Positions 21,783 to 33,230 of a DNA stretch of 64,000 bases are shown piece after piece. A program made the position numbers and the translations under genes. This DNA comes from Congeria kusceri. Lineage: Eukaryota; Mollusca; Bivalvia; Myida; Dreissenidae. Numbering within the stretch: position 1 is the stretch's first letter; the number at the start of each line of letters is the position of its first letter. The notes below the pieces were generated by a model that saw only the letters and a list, made by a program, of their open reading frames with translations, was not told the DNA's origin and searched no databases. The stretch covers positions 1 to 64,000 of the forward strand of contig JAPFQT010000086.1 of NCBI GenBank assembly GCA_027627225.1, in the 5' to 3' direction.

Positions 21783-24098
21783 ATTTTTTAGCTCACCTGA
21801 GCACAACATGCTCATGGTGAACTTTTGTGATTGCCTTTTGTCAGTAGTGCGTCGTGAATTGTTCCCAATGATAACTTGGCAGAGTTCGAATCTGGGTCAT
21901 GTGTGGTCAAAAATTAGGTCACTAGGTGAAATTGAATAAAAAGCTTGTTATCGCTCTAGAAGTCACATTTATTGCCCAATCTTCATAAAACGTGGTCAGA
22001 ACATTTGTCCCAATTTGTCTCGGCCGATTTAGAATCTGGGTCATGTGGGGCCCATGGTCACTAGGTCAAATTGAAGAAAAAGCTTATGAACACTCTAGAA
22101 GACACATTTTTTGCCCATTCAACATGAATTTTGTTCAGAACATATGTTCTGATGATATCTCATCCGAGTTCGAAAATGTTTCCGCTCCGTTGAAAAACAT
22201 GGCCCCCAGGGGATGGGGCAGTTTTCTTTATATGGCTATATTGAAAACTTTAAAAAGCTTGTGAACACTCTAGAGGCCATATTTATTGTACAGTCTTCAT
22301 GAAACTTGCCCAGAACATTTGCTCTAATGATATCTCGGACAAGTTTGAAACTGGGTCATGTGGGGTCAAATTGATTAAAAAGCTTGTGAACACTTTTGAA
22401 ATCATATTTTTTACCCAATCTTCTTGAAACTCGCTCAGAACATTTGTTTCAATAATACCTTGGTTGAGTTCGAAACTGGGTCACGTGGGGCCAAAAAATA
22501 GATCACCAGGCCATATTGAAGAAAAAGCTTGTGAACACTCTGGAGGCCACATTTGTAGCCCAATCATCAAGAAACTTGCTCAGAACATTTGTCCCAATGA
22601 TACCTGAGATGAGTTCAAAACTGGGTCATGTGGGGTCAAAAAGTAGGTCAATAGGGCAAATTAAAAAAACGCTTGTAAACACTCAAAAAGTGACATTGTT
22701 TGCCCAATATTCTTGAAACTTGCTCAGAACATTTGTTTCAATGATATCTCGGAAGAGTTTGAAACTTGCTCATGTCGGGTCAAACTAGGTCACCCGGACA
22801 AATTTAAGAAAAAGGGCTTGTGAATACTCTTGATGCCACATTTATAAGCCAATCATCATGAAACTTGCTCAGAACATTTGTCCAAATGATATCTGAGACA
22901 CATTCGAAACCAGGTCACAGGGGGTTAAAAGCTATGTAACTAGGCCAAATTGAAAAAGAAGCTTGTGAACACTGCCAGAGGCCACATTTTAAGCCAAATC
23001 TTCATGAAACTTGCACACAACAGTAGTTCCGTAGCCCCTCAGGTGAGCAGTTTTTCTTATATGGCTATAGAAAAAGCTTGTGAACACTGTAGAGTCACAT
23101 CTTTTGCCCAATCATCATGAAACTTGCGCAGAACATTTGTTCTTATGATATCTCAGCCAGGTTCGAAAAATGGTTCCGCTTCATTGAAAAACATGGCCGC
23201 CAGGGGGCCGGGCAGTTTTCCTTATATGACTATATTGAAAACTTTAAAAAGCTTGTGAACACTCAAAAAGCCACATTAATTGCCCACATTTATAAAACTT
23301 GCCCAGAACATTTGTTCTAATGATATCTCGGACGAGTTCGAAACTGGGTCATGTGGAGTCAAAAACTAGATCACTAGGTCAAATTGAATAAAAAGCTTGT
23401 GAACACTCTTGAAGTCATATTGTTTACCCAATCTTCTTGAAACTCGCTCAGAACATTTGTTTCAATAATATATTGGACGTGTTCACTAAGGCAAATTGAA
23501 GAAAATGCTTGTGAACACTCTAGAAGTCACAATATTCTTGAAACTTGTTCTATGATTTCACGGACGAGTTTGAAACTAGCTCATGTCGGGTCAAAAACTA
23601 GGTCACCATGACAAAAAATTGAAAAAACAGTATATCAAGAACCTATATGTTGATTTTTTTCTTGCTTGCTTCGCTCGCATCAAACTTAAATACTCAGATT
23701 ATTGTTAGGTCAAAGCATACATGTCTCAGTTGCCAATTGATGAGCATGAACATGTTTAGCAAATAATTTGTTCATTAAAACACAAGCTGAAAGACTTATC
23801 AGGCTAGAATATATATATCCCATGTTTTCTTTTAAATGAAGTATTCTTTCCATAAAATTCCTATATTTTGTCCTATATTTTAGGTGAAAATATTCCTATA
23901 TTGTTCCTATATTTTCTGTGCAACTTGGTTGACAGCCTGTGTGGGGTCAAAAACTAGGTCACCAGGCAAAATTGCGAAAACAAACCTGTGAACACTCTAG
24001 AGGCCACATTTTTAGCCGAATCATTATAAAACTTGCTCAGAACACTAGTTTCTTCGCCGCTCAGGTGAGCGACCTAGGGCCTTATGGCTGTCTTGTTT
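21783..24098 (+). mobile_element. Array element 2, nested in element E
   Basis: It opens TTTTTAGCTCACCTGAGC like element 1 and ends CTCAGGTGAGCGACCTAGGGCC...GGCTGTCTTG. The same two monomer types are present. An internal cctcaggtgagca at 23037-23049 looks like an older end, so the element may be a fusion of two. Unrelated sequence (about 23635-23935, with repeated tcctatatttt) interrupts it. Confidence 0.75.
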
Positions 24099-24239
24099 AT
24101 CTTCTCTTTCTTTTTTCTAAATACTTTTCTTTTTATTATACTTGAGCTTTTTAATTCTGATGCTTAAATCTGTAAAGTTAAGACATTTAATTGAAAATGC
24201 GAAAATCTGTGAACAAGTCCCTTTAATTACATGCAGTTA

Positions 24240-24790
24240 AAGTAGCATATACTAAAAATTAGTTAGCCTGTAAAGTATGAAACAAAAGGTAACTCTCAAT
24301 TCAAATTTTTAAAATTATTCTAATTATATGAAACAAAAAAAAAATTGATTGCACATGCAAGTTTGACACGACATGTCAGTATTTTCTTATAGCCCTGTGT
24401 CCGTCATTATATTATCATAGATTTATTGCGAACTTAAGGTAAATTCAATATTTTTAATTCCTAAGGATACATAAAAAAGCTGCCATCACTATTTTCCAGA
24501 CCATGTTTCAAATGTTGTGAATACAGAACATGTGCGTGTGATCATCAGTAAGTGTACTCGGCCAATACACCATCTTTGAACCTGTGAATTGTAATACGCA
24601 ATTTACTGGTAAACAGTGCAGACAAAATGCAACCATATGACTTGGCGTAATTGGTAGTGTGCTTGTAGATGTGGAATAAAATGTTAGCTGTTAAATCATT
24701 TTATTTCACGGAGGTCTAGTTTTCGCTGACTTTGCAATCCGATCTTTAAGACCCTGTTAAAATACTGTTCTTTGTTGAGCCCGCCTGCCG
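24240..24790. other. AT-rich DNA, nothing recognised
   Basis: No repeat or coding signal. Confidence 0.35.
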
Positions 24791-24794
24791 TCAG

Positions 24795-25160
24795 CTCGAC
24801 TTAGTTGTCACAATGGCAGTTTGGTGTATGTGTGTGAATGCGTGCGTCTGTCTGTCTGATCTTGTATGGATTGTAACTTCCTTATTCATCAGGCAATTTT
24901 TAAATATCTTGCCACAAATGTTCACCGTGTGGAGACGGTATGTCGCGTGCCAGACCTGTGTCCTTGGCTCAAAGGCTCAGGTCACACTTAAAGGTCAAAG
25001 ATCAAATATGGGAGTAATACAGCTTGTCCAGATTGTAATTTCATCATTCATCAGGCAATTTTAAAATAACTTGCAACAAATGTTCACCATGTGGAGATGG
25101 CGTGTTGCATGCAATACCTGTTTCCATAGCTCAAAGGTCAAGGTCACGCTAAGAGGTCAA
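24795..25160 (+). repeat. Two monomers related to the 166-bp array of 5.5 kb
   Basis: It contains tgtccagattgtaatttcat, catcaggcaattttaaa, atgttcaccatgtggaga and gtcaaggtcacg. It opens with an AGCTCGACTTAG leader. The open frame of 83 codons is a repeat by-product. Confidence 0.65.
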
Positions 25161-25414
25161 AGGAAACGATCTGCTTGCTAGAAAATTAGATTTTAAATAA
25201 CTACAATACAAGTTGCTTCCTTGACAACGGGCTCAAAATGTTGCAACCGGCATCTAGTTTATTTTGCGGACAAATGTTGGGTTATGTTTCATGCAGTTTG
25301 AGTACATAACGAGGGGGCCTTCGATATAGTGAAATAAAACTTCATGTTTTAGAAAATGATAGAAAGTGTATTCTAAAAGAATACTTGATAATTTTTCTGT
25401 GGGCAAAACACAAA

Positions 25415-25705
25415 ATGACCATTGTTAAACTTCCCAATAAACAACTCAAAAAGAAGTCTCAATTATGAGCTTAGCATGGTAAAATGTAGTTCCAATTACA
25501 ATTGCAAAAATATATGTAAAATCATGTTAGTATCAAAATAATTATTGCATTATCATTGTTTATCGACTGATAAACAACTCTTTGTCGTTCTGATGCGTGG
25601 CTATGAAATAACTCTGGCTAAAGCCCTCGTGGTTTAATTCCTTTGCAAAAGAACTCCAAATCGTTGTTTATTGGCCGATAAACTACTATAAATCGATAAT
25701 TATTT
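25415..25705 (-). repeat. Fold-back repeat F, copy 3 (reverse)
   Basis: In reverse order it shows gttaaacttcccaataaacaa, catggtaaaatgtagttcc, attacaattgcaaa, catgttagtatcaaaataat and the palindromic tttatcgactgataaac. It ends in a second unit at 25660-25690 (gtttattggccgataaac). Confidence 0.6.
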
Positions 25706-25709
25706 CTTA

Positions 25710-27322
25710 AGTCACACATTAAAAAAATTAAAACAATATGATTTTCCTTTTGCAGGAATATTAGAAATATGTACAAGAAGTGTATGAGTTTAAGAATGGA
25801 CCATTTTTCAAAAATGCATGATATTTAGACACCTGTGAAATTAAATGATTTCATTGTTTGTTTTGGTCATGTTTATTTGTTGATCTATTCATAAAAAATG
25901 TTAATTGTTAGTATTTAGTGAACATACAACTTCATCCAATCCACTGATAGCAAGACAATAATAAGGTGTTTATTTAATTGCCCATATTAATATATTTGAT
26001 ATTCCAACAAGCTGTGTCAGAAGCTATACCTGATTTCGACTTTTGGTACTAAAGCGTCAGGCAATCGCCACAATCTTAAAACGGTTCCACTTGGCATTAT
26101 TCTAACATTCTACCCCTTTCTAAAAAATTTTCGTAGAACCTTTATGTGTGGAATATGTTAGAAAGTGGACTGTAGCCTTTAAATCATTGTTTTAAAATAA
26201 TAAGAACGTATGCAAATATAAAAGTAGTGACTGGTTTTTGAAAATGTCTTAAAGTCACAAAATATTAAGCTTATAACAATTTGAACTAGAATAAGCTATG
26301 ACCAGGAATATTAACGCCTTGTTTAATCTAGTCCTACGTGTGTGGAGGATTGTTCCTGACACAGAACATCATCTCACAGGATCTGGTGATAATAGCGTGA
26401 CTAGTACGTGGCTTATTGAAACATTCTTGAGTTTGTTAAATGGGTAGAACCAGTACTTATTTCCTGTGGGAAAGATGTATGACATTACAGAGAATTCATT
26501 TAATATGATAGAAAGTGTTTCATGCAGCTTCTGCACATCCAGCTCCCAGCGCTGGTGAAACATTGATGACAGAACAACACTGTGAAGACTTGTTGATTAT
26601 GGTATTGTATGTTAAATATTTCTGTTTGAAACCGTTCTATTAAATTGAACATTTAATAATTTTCTTGATGTCACAGGGTGAAAAAAAGATCTCATCAGAA
26701 GTCTTCATCGTAAAACAATTCTGAGATGTCAATGTTGTTTTAAATCGTGCGCTTGAAGGTAGTTATTTTGTGACTGTGTTGTATTGATAGCTGTGGCTTA
26801 CTAAGAACCATTCAAGTTGCATTCTTAAGTAGAACCAGTGCTTAGTGACTTTAAGAAAGATTACGTGTCAGAATACTGACCTAATGAATTGAGTTCCCAA
26901 GCTATAGCTGGATACCACAACCATTTCCTCACCATGACTGAGTAACTGCATAATTTGCCTGGCAATATAATGTTATAAGGTAGTGTGTTGTTATAATTTG
27001 GTTTCTTATGGTTGTTTGTATAACTACTCACATTTATTCTACAAATAGGTATGGAATCTGCAGGCCTGCACAGCCACGAGGCAGTAAGGAGTGTCCTGGT
27101 ACGGGTGTCTCACTCAGAATTGGCGAAATACACTAGGTAGGTGCCACATTTTAATTATTTCACATTTTTCTCTTAATGTTGTTGAAAACGTGGAAGACTG
27201 TTAGATTTTGCATTAGGTTATCTGCACTTTCCCATTTGTATGTAGCTTGAAAAATAATTGAAATGAGGTGTTTGCACTGAAGAGGACATAACAAAGATTG
27301 AAGCTTTCTTCAGTATTTCTAC
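25710..27322. other. AT-rich DNA with SINE remnants
   Basis: About 26400-26490 (aacattcttgagtttgtt, gggtagaaccagtacttatt) and 26800-26860 (gtagaaccagtgcttagtg) resemble the body of the SINE at 8.5 kb but are strongly diverged. A more complex stretch at 27049-27136 lies between an AG and a GTAGGT and might be a non-coding exon. Confidence 0.4.
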
Positions 27323-28879
27323 AGTAATTGCCCTCTATCAGTTGTATTCCCTCCAAACTTAATATTACAAACTTGTCATTACTTAATCGCACTTAACCTT
27401 ATTTAAAACTGTTTACATGTATTTACACACTCTTTGATATTAAATAGCTTGCATGCGTTTTATTTGTTGTTGAAGAATGCTTGTTACTTTAATATTTAGC
27501 TACACATGCAGTGCATGGGGTCCTTGTGCATACTATATCATCTCACTGGGAGTCACTGACAGGCAGGCAGGGTGCTGACTGGAGACACTGAAGTTCAAGC
27601 CCTACTGGTTGTTGATCCAAGATGAGGTAAGAATTGGTCAGAAATGTCTGTAACATACTATATGGATGACAAAATGTTGACTTCTATTAACAATTAAGCA
27701 TACCTTACATAAGTAATGGTAAGCTATATGTATAGGGAACCTCTCCTGCATTGACCATTGACTGTCAAACATTTTCTTGTATGCATAATAAAAAATGTTG
27801 ACTTTTTAAGCCAGTTTTACCAAATACCATATGTTAAAGATATATGTAATACGTCAAATAAGACTAATACACCAATTAATGATTTTTGTGTGAGTCAAAG
27901 TCGTCCTTTTCTAATATTTGCCTTGTAGACCATTTCTCTTCAGATCTTGACTGAACTTGCGCAGATTGTGTAGCCGTATGTCTATTTTAAATTCTTACAT
28001 TCATGTCAGTTTGATAGTGGTTCTAGATGGAACTTAATGCAGTTACACTGAAGTATGAGCCGGTACCTCTTGCGAAATAAGAGCTCATTCAAAATCACAA
28101 TTATAGACATGAACAATCAATACTAATAGTTGCACAGTTTTGCATAAAGACAACATGGTGCTTTTAAAGTGAAGTCTAACGCACCATCAAATGATCATAT
28201 GGTCAGCTAAAATTTGGTTCAAAATCCTTTTAGGAGTCATTCTGATCGTAACCTAGTGAAGCAGAATAGAACATAATTACATATTTCCATTAATGACATA
28301 ATGTAGTTCACAAAAGCTAGAACGCATTAATTGCATACCATTTAAAATACCCATGATACCCTGTTTATGATTAGGCAGAGTTTGTAAAGATTTTTTTTAG
28401 AATTCGGTGGAAGTCATGTGTTTAAACTGTGTATGCTGATACGTCATAATTTTCTGAATTTCTTAATGATCAATTTACATCTTGTCAGTTATCTTTGGGT
28501 AACAGTTTTGCAAAAATTCATTAAATGATCTTTATGTTTATGTACTTGTATCCAATAAGCATAAAGTTTTAGTACATTCTAATTAGTTAAGTTAAATGTG
28601 ATTGTAAAATATTAGTGCATATATTACTTGGATATTCTTATACAACGGATAGAACTCATGTTATAGTTCTAAACAAAAACTTCAAATGTGATCTCTCCTT
28701 CATTAATGATTTGCTGCTAGTTGGTCCGGTGAGGATTTCTATCATAAATCAGTCCTAGATAATATATGTATTCACATACAATATACTAAGAAAAGAATTA
28801 CCAAATCACGATCCAAACTATATTAGTGTAGCTTACATAGGTAAATTATCAAACAATTTCATTCATTTCGAAGACACTA

Positions 28880-29265
28880 AGTACTGGAAACAAGAAATGT
28901 CTAAAAAAAATAATCGGCGTTGATATTAATATTAAGATGTCATTTAAAAATTACTTAAACAGACGGCCAAGATGATCTGTTACGTGACTTCTTAGACCCC
29001 AGATTTTTTGGCCCCCACCAATATTAGGTGACTTATTGGACCCCAGATTTTTTTCGGACAGTATAAGAAAACTTATCAGACCCAAAAGTTAATTTGATAT
29101 AAATTTATTAATTTAAAAATTAAATAAAATTATCATTAATATCTATGCCGTGAATAAACCAATCATACAGCTTCATGTTTCCACCAGTGATATATGAACA
29201 ACCAACATAATTTAGGTTAACATCATTGTTATCTGAATTTGTCATGCCAATTTAACGAGTTAACA
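28880..29265 (-). repeat. Dispersed repeat R1, reverse copy
   Basis: On the minus strand it shows catgacaaattcag, gattggtttattcacgg, cttttgggtctgataag, ctggggtctaagaagtcacg and aatatcaacgccgatt in the same order as 145-475 and 55305-55645. Confidence 0.65.
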
Positions 29266-31543
29266 ATGTAAGAAAATAATTTTGGGAATTAATTAAAATT
29301 ATTATGTATCATAGAGTCTATATAGTAATTTATAGTACCGGTAATATACCATTCATGTTAGTTATCTAATATAATAATGATTTAAAGTCAAATAAGCATT
29401 TATACTGTGTATCCCAATAAAGAGCAATAGTCAGGGAGCATTCAGCGATTTTTTAAATGTTAAGACCTTATTTTTGATAACGCAAACATAAAAATTCATT
29501 AGACTATGACGATTTTAAACTATATCAGTAGAAATATGATATATCAAGGGTCCCTGTGTATAATTAGAATTGTAAATTGTGTATTCATGCTACGCGAATA
29601 AAAATTCGACCATTCCGAATCTTCTTTTGTAACATTTTATCTATGGATAATGTAGCATCTTTTTACAGATTAAATAACATCTACTGGAGAAGTTGATAGA
29701 AAGATGCAATTATAAATAATCGTTAATAAATCGTAACCACAATTTTAATTCAAATTAACAGTAAGTTTACAAATATAAATTCCCCATTTATTGAAATTGT
29801 TAGGTTTATGATTCTCTAAACGCTATTATTGATGCATGTACGAGTATATTAACAGCTTTACTAGGGTTGCTAGCTACGCGCACTATTTTTAGAATGAGAC
29901 TGCTGTTTCTAGAATGTGATGAACTCGATAGAATCAATGGGCTACATGAAACGGCAACTCTGTGAATGAGATTTATGAATGGGAACATTGCACAATTGCT
30001 ATTTATAGAGCATATACCTTATATACATATAGGCTAAACAAAATAGTTATTTCGTTAGGTTAATGAATATAGCATTCTGTTATGGCATACAATGAGAAAA
30101 TACGTTCATAATTAGCCTCAGTTCTAGAGTTTATGTTGAGGATATGTTTATAACGTCATTTTAACCGCTTATGTAAAAAATTATGTAAAATTTTAATCCC
30201 CAAAAGTATGCAGCAGTTATTGGTATACGTTAAACCATTGTTTGAAGTTTGCATTCCCTAAAATTAGAAAATTTGCCAAATTCTATTGGCATTAAATTTT
30301 CCCGCTGCATAATTATCGCAAGAAATGTAGGTCAAAAGTGATCTTAGACAGCTACGCCGAAAAAACAGATAATCAAACTTGAAAATGTGTACCTAGGTTT
30401 GAGTCTGAAAACAGTAATTCTGCTGTGTGTTTCTCTCCTAGAAACATCACCAGTTTAAAGAAATTATCAGCATGCTGCATTACATTGATGTGTTTTCTGT
30501 GTATCAATTTTGCCGGTGTTTACAAGTTATAGCGTACGAAATTATATTTATCATTGCAAAATTTAATATTTGTTCATGATTTTTCTCTGCAGTCAGAGAC
30601 AGCGGCATGTGTGCTAATTAATTTATAATTTAGAGTCTCATTCCTCAACTGGTTCTGCTGCTATTACAGCTGTGGTGTTTTCTCAGATGTTGTTTCCCTT
30701 ACTATTCAGTGTTTGGCCTCTGATTGTGTTCTTATTGCAACTGGCTCAAACTCTTGTGTCAAGCCTGCTTTTATTGTTTGATGTATGTTTGTTCGAATGT
30801 GTATGATATTTTGGACTTTATTTTGGACATGCATGCTAAAATTTAAATAAGTTTACTAGAGCTGTACGTTACATGCAGAATTAATTATCCAGGCTCCTTA
30901 GTCAATATCCTACTTAGGAATCCTAGGTGAATAGGTCAAATGAAGGTCGGTCAGGCTATAGTTTTGGTATGCATTGTAGCGTTTTAAAATTACTTAAAAC
31001 TAATGTTAACAGATATGAAAGAATTTTTTGCATGCAAGACTAATGTTAATTGGTCAAAGTAATAGCCACATTGTGGAGTTCTTACAATAACATGGTTTAT
31101 AATAATGTTACGTGTGTTGAAGGCGAGAATAAAGTATTGCGTAATCTCTTCTTAAAATTTTGACAGTAATCATGTGCATCTAATCAATTCACGCCTTGAA
31201 GCAACCCTTAGTATGTTTGAGCCACGCAAATATAACTAGTGCAAAAACTGGAACTGTTACCGTGACCAACACTTACAGCCATCAAAAAAAAAAAATTCAA
31301 CCCTCGCTAATTCGAGCCATATAACAGAAATGTATATGAATATCTAGCAATACAATATGGGTCCCTTAAATAACATGTGTGCCAATGAGAAATTCGTGAC
31401 AAACAAGCTCAAGTTATCGTGAGTCGACTGTACTCAAATTATGTATTTCCCATTAATCATTACATTATCGTTGAGACTGTGTCCCATCATTGAGGCTGCC
31501 ATTATCCTGGTATGAAATATGTCACTATAGAGATTGTGTACCT

Positions 31544-31605
31544 GCCGGGTTAGCTCAGTCGGGAGAGCACTCGCCATGTAAGCGAGAGGTCCCGGGTTCC
31601 AGACT
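31544..31605 (+). pseudogene. tRNA-like / SINE head fragment
   Basis: GCCGGGTTAGCTCAGTCGGG (good A-box) is followed by a perfect 5-bp anticodon stem (CTCGC/GCGAG) with loop CATGTAA, anticodon TGT (Thr-like). Position 33 is A instead of T. The T-arm breaks after CCCGGGTTCCAG and no 3' acceptor strand follows, so it is not a working tRNA. Repeated at 40174-40235. Confidence 0.65.
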
Positions 31606-32103
31606 GCAATATAGAATAATTTTAACATAATTTATAGAATTATTTCAGAGTTGTTTATACTTCCTAAACTTGCACCATAATATTTGTGTGCAACATTTTT
31701 TTATCTCCAATACTTTAAAGGGTTGTATTGACGGTGAGTTGACAATAAAATTTCATGTACAGAGAATTAATATTGAAGCATTGTTAAATACAATAGCATT
31801 GTTTCTATAAACAAATGGCAAACGCAAAATTATTTTATTATGCAAACAGTAGTCATTGATGACATTTTTGTGGGTGTGGGAAAATTAGTGGTAGTAGTAA
31901 AATAGATACCAATTAAATGTACATGATGTACCATTACGCACATGCGCGTCATTGATAAATGTTGCATAGCATAGGAAAGTCTTGATTGAAGTAGGCCTGA
32001 ATTTGAATCCTACTGGAACAGTGAATCTAAAAACAATTCTGTATTTGTATATAATGTTTTCATAAGGATGTCATAAATATATTGTTACCACTGGAAAGAT
32101 ATA

Positions 32104-32830
32104 CAGTGAAACGCGATACTATGAAAAGACACGGGAGACAAGGATTTTTTCATAGTATTGCGTTTTTTCATAGTATCGCATCTTTATGCAATTACATGAA
32201 GTGTTATTTTGTGTATCATGTCATAGCATTTATGAACATTAATGCACTTATTAAACTAATTGCATTTAACAATAAACTTGTGTATGTGTTCGCATTATAA
32301 TGAAAAATATAATAATGTATAAAATCTGCACACAATAATCTAAATTGCAATGGCATAATATCGGCAGACGTGAACGTTATTAGGTCAGATCTCACACTGC
32401 AACAGTTTTACTGGCTTTAATGGGAACTAAACTTGTTAACAACCTTCTTAGTCCTTGATGCAAACAAACTGCCTAGGTGTCTGACTGGACAGAGTTGTGA
32501 GATCTTCGTCCAGAAGGTGTGAAAAGTCTCCATGACGATATGATTCATAGTATCGCGTTAAGATTTTAATGCAAACATAATGATGGGAACGGAAAATTTG
32601 TTGTAGTAATGCATCTTGGGTTCGTGAGTTCACTCCTCGGCACAGCCACATAAGTTGTGTGGGGATTGATCATTAAATAATTTCTGATTCAAGTAGGGCA
32701 GTTGTCAGTTACTGGCATAAGTATCATGTTTTAGTGAAACATATAAGAAAACACAGACAGACCCGACAGCCTTATTCGTAGTATCCCATCTTTTCATAGT
32801 ATCGCAATTTGCAATATCGCGTTTTGGCTG
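32104..32830. mobile_element. TA-flanked TIR element, pogo-like ends, copy 1
   Basis: It starts CAGTGAAACGCGATACTATG and ends ATATCGCGTTTTGGCTG, with TA on both sides (32102-32103, 32831-32832). The end motif catagtatcgc recurs inside near both ends (about 32151, 32169, 32547, 32796). The CAGT..AAC.CGATA pattern resembles pogo/Tigger ends. No transposase frame, so non-autonomous. Copy 2 lies at 40734-41460 through the block duplication. Confidence 0.7.
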
Positions 32831-32989
32831 TATTCAAGAGTAATAGGAATATTTTATATGTGTCTATTTTTGTGCAGAATACGATCGATATGCCACATTA
32901 AGGGTCATACCCATCATGACACCATCATCATGCATCATGTAATTGTTAATTAGATTAGTGCTGAAATAAGGGCAAGAAAATAATTTATT

Positions 32990-33230
32990 GTTTCGAGCAA
33001 CGTTCTAAAAAAGGGTTGGGTAGAGTCGGGATTGAGTTTTTGTTACATTTTTAAACAAAAGATCCATTTTTGTCATAAAGATTGAAAATTATCTAAAATC
33101 TGACGAATACGGATTTAACGGAAAACAATCGTCACTAAAATCTTAGGGTCGGGGGCTTTTCGCTTTGTAGGGTCAGGTTGCCTGAAACACAGAATTTTCT
33201 TTAGGCCTAACAAGAAGAGAATTGCCCTGA
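32990..33230. repeat. GGGT(N)GGGT-type repeat fragment
   Basis: Contains aagggttgggtagagtcggg, ttagggtcgggggctttt and ttaggcctaac. Similar sequence occurs at 63.3-63.6 kb and, reversed, near 59.87 kb (aatccctaccctacctaac). Repeated again at 41620-41860. Confidence 0.4.

Larger units (their letters stand above)
21485..24223 (+). mobile_element. TIR element E, copy 1, with array element 2 nested in it
   Basis: The left end reads AAGGGACCTGTTCACAGA and the right end TCTGTGAACAAGTCCCTT. TA lies on both sides (21483-21484 and 24224-24225), the target-site duplication of the Tc1/mariner superfamily. Without the nested insert (about 21783-24098) the element is roughly 430 bp. It contains a tRNA-like segment at 21710-21782. 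A second copy at 44.50 kb shows the uninterrupted interior. No transposase, so non-autonomous. Confidence 0.75.

Noticed and set aside
18700..24098. Helitron ends
   Set aside because: The elements have inverted ends and do not finish in CTRR with a preceding hairpin, so the call is not supported.
31544..31605. A functional tRNA-Thr gene
   Set aside because: The T-arm is cut short, the 3' acceptor strand is missing and position 33 is A.
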